Of a DNA stretch of 64,000 nucleotides, positions 61,931-64,000 are shown in pieces. A model generated the notes under the pieces. That model was given only the letters and a program-made list of their open reading frames with translations, had not been told where the DNA came from and did not search any database. Source of the DNA: Pyrrhosoma nymphula (Eukaryota; Arthropoda; Insecta; Odonata; Coenagrionidae); contig OY754329.1 in the NCBI GenBank assembly GCA_963573305.1, positions 66,275,084 through 66,339,083 of the forward strand, written 5' to 3'. The position numbers and the translations under genes were made by a program. Within the stretch, counting starts at the first letter, position 1, and every line of letters begins with the position of its first letter.

Positions 61931-63271
61931 GGTCAACGAAATGCTTCTTTAAGGCCCAATATTGGAATGCGAACTCCGATTAGTCATCGTATCACATGAT
62001 TGATCGCTTTTTATTTGAAGTGACATACCATGCAACATGTCCATTCATGCTAGCGGTGGGCCAAATTTAATTCATTCAATGTTGATCTTACATAAGAAAC
62101 ATAAAAGCAATTTGCCTTATATTTCTTTCGTGAGAACAGTTTAAATCCAATTAGCGATATGAATAATCTAAAAGTTATGAAACAAACTAAATTTAAGTAC
62201 AAAATTAATATGGCAGACAGTGGGAATCATTATATAAGTTGAAGCCTGTGGCGTGAAATACACTGTGGAAATAACATGCGAAACGAATGCTGAAATAGAA
62301 AAGGTATGATATATGACATCTACGTAAACGAATGATAAGGATATTACATCATATTCAGCTCATCCTTCAATGAGACATGCGGCAGAAATAGGATATCTAA
62401 AGCGGAAGTAATATTTGATAAGGATTTAATGTGTTGTGGAAATGCCATAAATGTAATATGCATCACAAGTTCAAAAATTAAATATATATTCACTTCGTGA
62501 TGGAGATGGGTAGAGCATCTCAGCTGCGATACACATCTCACATCACAAGACGATGTTCAAAATCGATTATCGCAAAACCTCAAAGGGGAAATGAAAGGCA
62601 ACGTTACCCCAGTGGAAGGAAAACGTTTTTAACCGTCGAAGCCTTCAAGACACTTAATGTACTATCGATCTTAACTACTACGTTATTGAATCGTTGAAAG
62701 CCAAAGTGGTGTTAGTTTTTGCCATTATTTAGTTAGACGCGCAGGTAAGCATTCCTGTACCTGTATTTCGTTTCGCACTAAATTTAAGTGATTATTAGCT
62801 TCGGTGTTTACCACTACCTCGAAAGTAGAACTTAGGGTTTACAGTTTTATTTATTTTACTTTGATACGTTCCTTTTCGAAGAAGGACATTTTTGACTTAA
62901 ACCATTCTTCCTCTTAAAAAGCACAAAAATAATAGGACAAGCAAAAATTACGACGATTGTGTGATTTTCGGATTCTTTATTTTATTTTTTATTATTTTTC
63001 ATAACGTGTCTTCTGTATAGTATTTTAAAATTATACTAAATGAAAGCATTGACATCTGGCACCAAACCTATTTATTTCAGAGGCGACTTTTTATAACCTA
63101 TTTCCATCGACCGCCGAGTCCATATTAACCTCTTTCAATGCCATATCACGCAATACCGAAAAGCTATCATATTGGGGAGTATTCTTGAACTTGCAGTGGT
63201 TCTTTAAAATAAATGTGAATGACTGAGTGCTATGTGTCACGTCAAGCGTAGAGATAACTATGCGATCTTAC
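61931..63271. other. AT-rich DNA without a recognised gene
   Basis: Only short frames; nothing recognised on either strand. Confidence 0.55.
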
Positions 63272-63692
63272 TTACTCCTCGGCGCTACAGCCCTTGTAGG
63301 GCCTTGGCCTCACCGACAATGTTAGCCCAGACATCGCGATCTCCTGCATGCGTCCTCCATCTTCTTATTCTCATCTTTCTCAGATCATCCTCTACATCAT
63401 CGAATCCATACATCGTTTCCGAGGTCTTCCTCTCAATCTTCTACCACCAGGATATCTAAGGTATATCTTTTTCGCCATCCTATCCTCAGTTATTCTCTCA
63501 AAATGCCCTTACCACCTTAGCCTGTTACTCTTAACGTCTGCCACTATATTAGGATGATTGTAGAGTTCCTCCAGTTCTCTATTCCTCCGTATTTTCCACT
63601 GTCCACCTTCCTTTGCTGCACCAGAAATATTTTTTAGTACTTTACCATCCCATCTTTTAAGTAGCTCTTCTTCTGCAGTGGTTATGGTTTCA
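63272..63692 (-). pseudogene. Non-LTR retrotransposon C-terminal tail
   Basis: Minus-strand translation gives ELLKRWDGKVLKNISGAAKE, then GGQWKIRRNRELEELY, KSNRLRW-GHFERITEDRM, GGRRLRGRPRKRCMD and, after a frame change, EAKALQGL near the end. This is the standard C-terminal series of one arthropod non-LTR lineage (GxWRIRTNxEL, LRWxGHVxRM, RGRPRxRW, EAKALxGL). The reverse transcriptase core is missing, and one stop and at least one frameshift are present. It is the best preserved of the five tails in this window. Family B repeat sequence begins about 35 bp away on the other side. Confidence 0.86.
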
Positions 63693-63726
63693 TACTTATG
63701 TGATCGTCAATCGCTATATTCTTCCG

Positions 63727-63925
63727 CCTGGGACGTTTGAATGTGAAGGAAAACTTGACGCCTGTTCATGTATATACCTCCTTACGATATCACCACAGAA
63801 GAAGTCCCGCATTGAGATGGGCAACGCGTGACCGAGGAATTTTTCTATCATCTGTTAAATACATACATAAGAATTTTCCTTGAAATGGCTGAGTTCTATC
63901 TTTATTTAACTCAATGCTACTCAAC
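63727..63925 (+). repeat. Interspersed repeat family B, copy 2
   Basis: Second copy of 38318-38520: cctgggacg, gacgcctgttcatg, cgatatcaccacaga, gtcccgcattga followed by gggcaacgcgtga, catctgttaaatacat, and atggctgagttctatctt. Roughly 70 percent similar with small indels. Confidence 0.7.
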
Positions 63926-64000
63926 CGCGACTCCTCTTGCAATAGAAGGAAAAGCGCTGGATGGGAGAGGAGAACTGCAGACCTTTCTGGGGACTTTTTT

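Noticed and set aside
1..64000. Intact tRNA or rRNA genes and CRISPR-like arrays
   Set aside because: Only decayed tRNA-derived SINE heads were found; no cloverleaf, rRNA segment or regularly spaced repeats.

Overview
The window looks like non-coding, transposon-littered chromosomal DNA from an animal, most likely an arthropod and probably an insect. It is AT-rich, with isolated GC-richer islands. It has no operon-like gene packing, no open frame longer than about 170 codons, and no host gene I can name. Nearly everything recognisable is a decayed mobile element: a PIF1-type Helitron helicase, an irritans-like mariner, several non-LTR retrotransposon C-termini, tRNA-derived SINE heads, a SPIN-like hAT element, and a P-element-like transposon with a THAP motif. 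The arthropod assignment is an inference from this mixture.

Layout. Bases 1-7.7 kb hold only AT-rich DNA with a strong G-quadruplex motif and a GAAA microsatellite. A Helitron helicase pseudogene lies on the minus strand at 7.8-9.4 kb. A 183-bp SPIN-like hAT element with an 8-bp target-site duplication (7/8) is at 10966-11148. From 15 to 23 kb there is a diverged direct duplication, a 63-bp tandem repeat, an inverted pair of an unnamed repeat (family A) and a SINE fragment. A GC-rich island at 26.2-26.75 kb is the best candidate for host regulatory or 5' exon sequence. Non-LTR remnants lie at 37, 39, 51, 54 and 63 kb, and a mariner remnant at 41.5-42.05 kb.

The most interesting part is 48-58.3 kb. 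Hammerhead-ribozyme-like motifs (CTGANGA, stem, GAAAC) occur at 48.4, 53.2 and 57 kb, with a weak one at 30.6 kb. In two places they are arranged as palindromes: a 76-bp head-to-head pair at 48399-48474 and a 380-bp near-perfect foldback at 56998-57377. The foldback is nested inside a 2081-bp element (56197-58277) that has about 31-bp terminal inverted repeats resembling those of P elements, subterminal inverted repeats, a 7/8 match for an 8-bp target-site duplication, and a THAP-like open frame.

The coding remnants do not form a pathway. They are independent insertions of different ages. Non-LTR copies are represented almost only by their 3' ends, as expected from target-primed reverse transcription with 5' truncation. 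All family calls come from motifs read by eye, with no database search.
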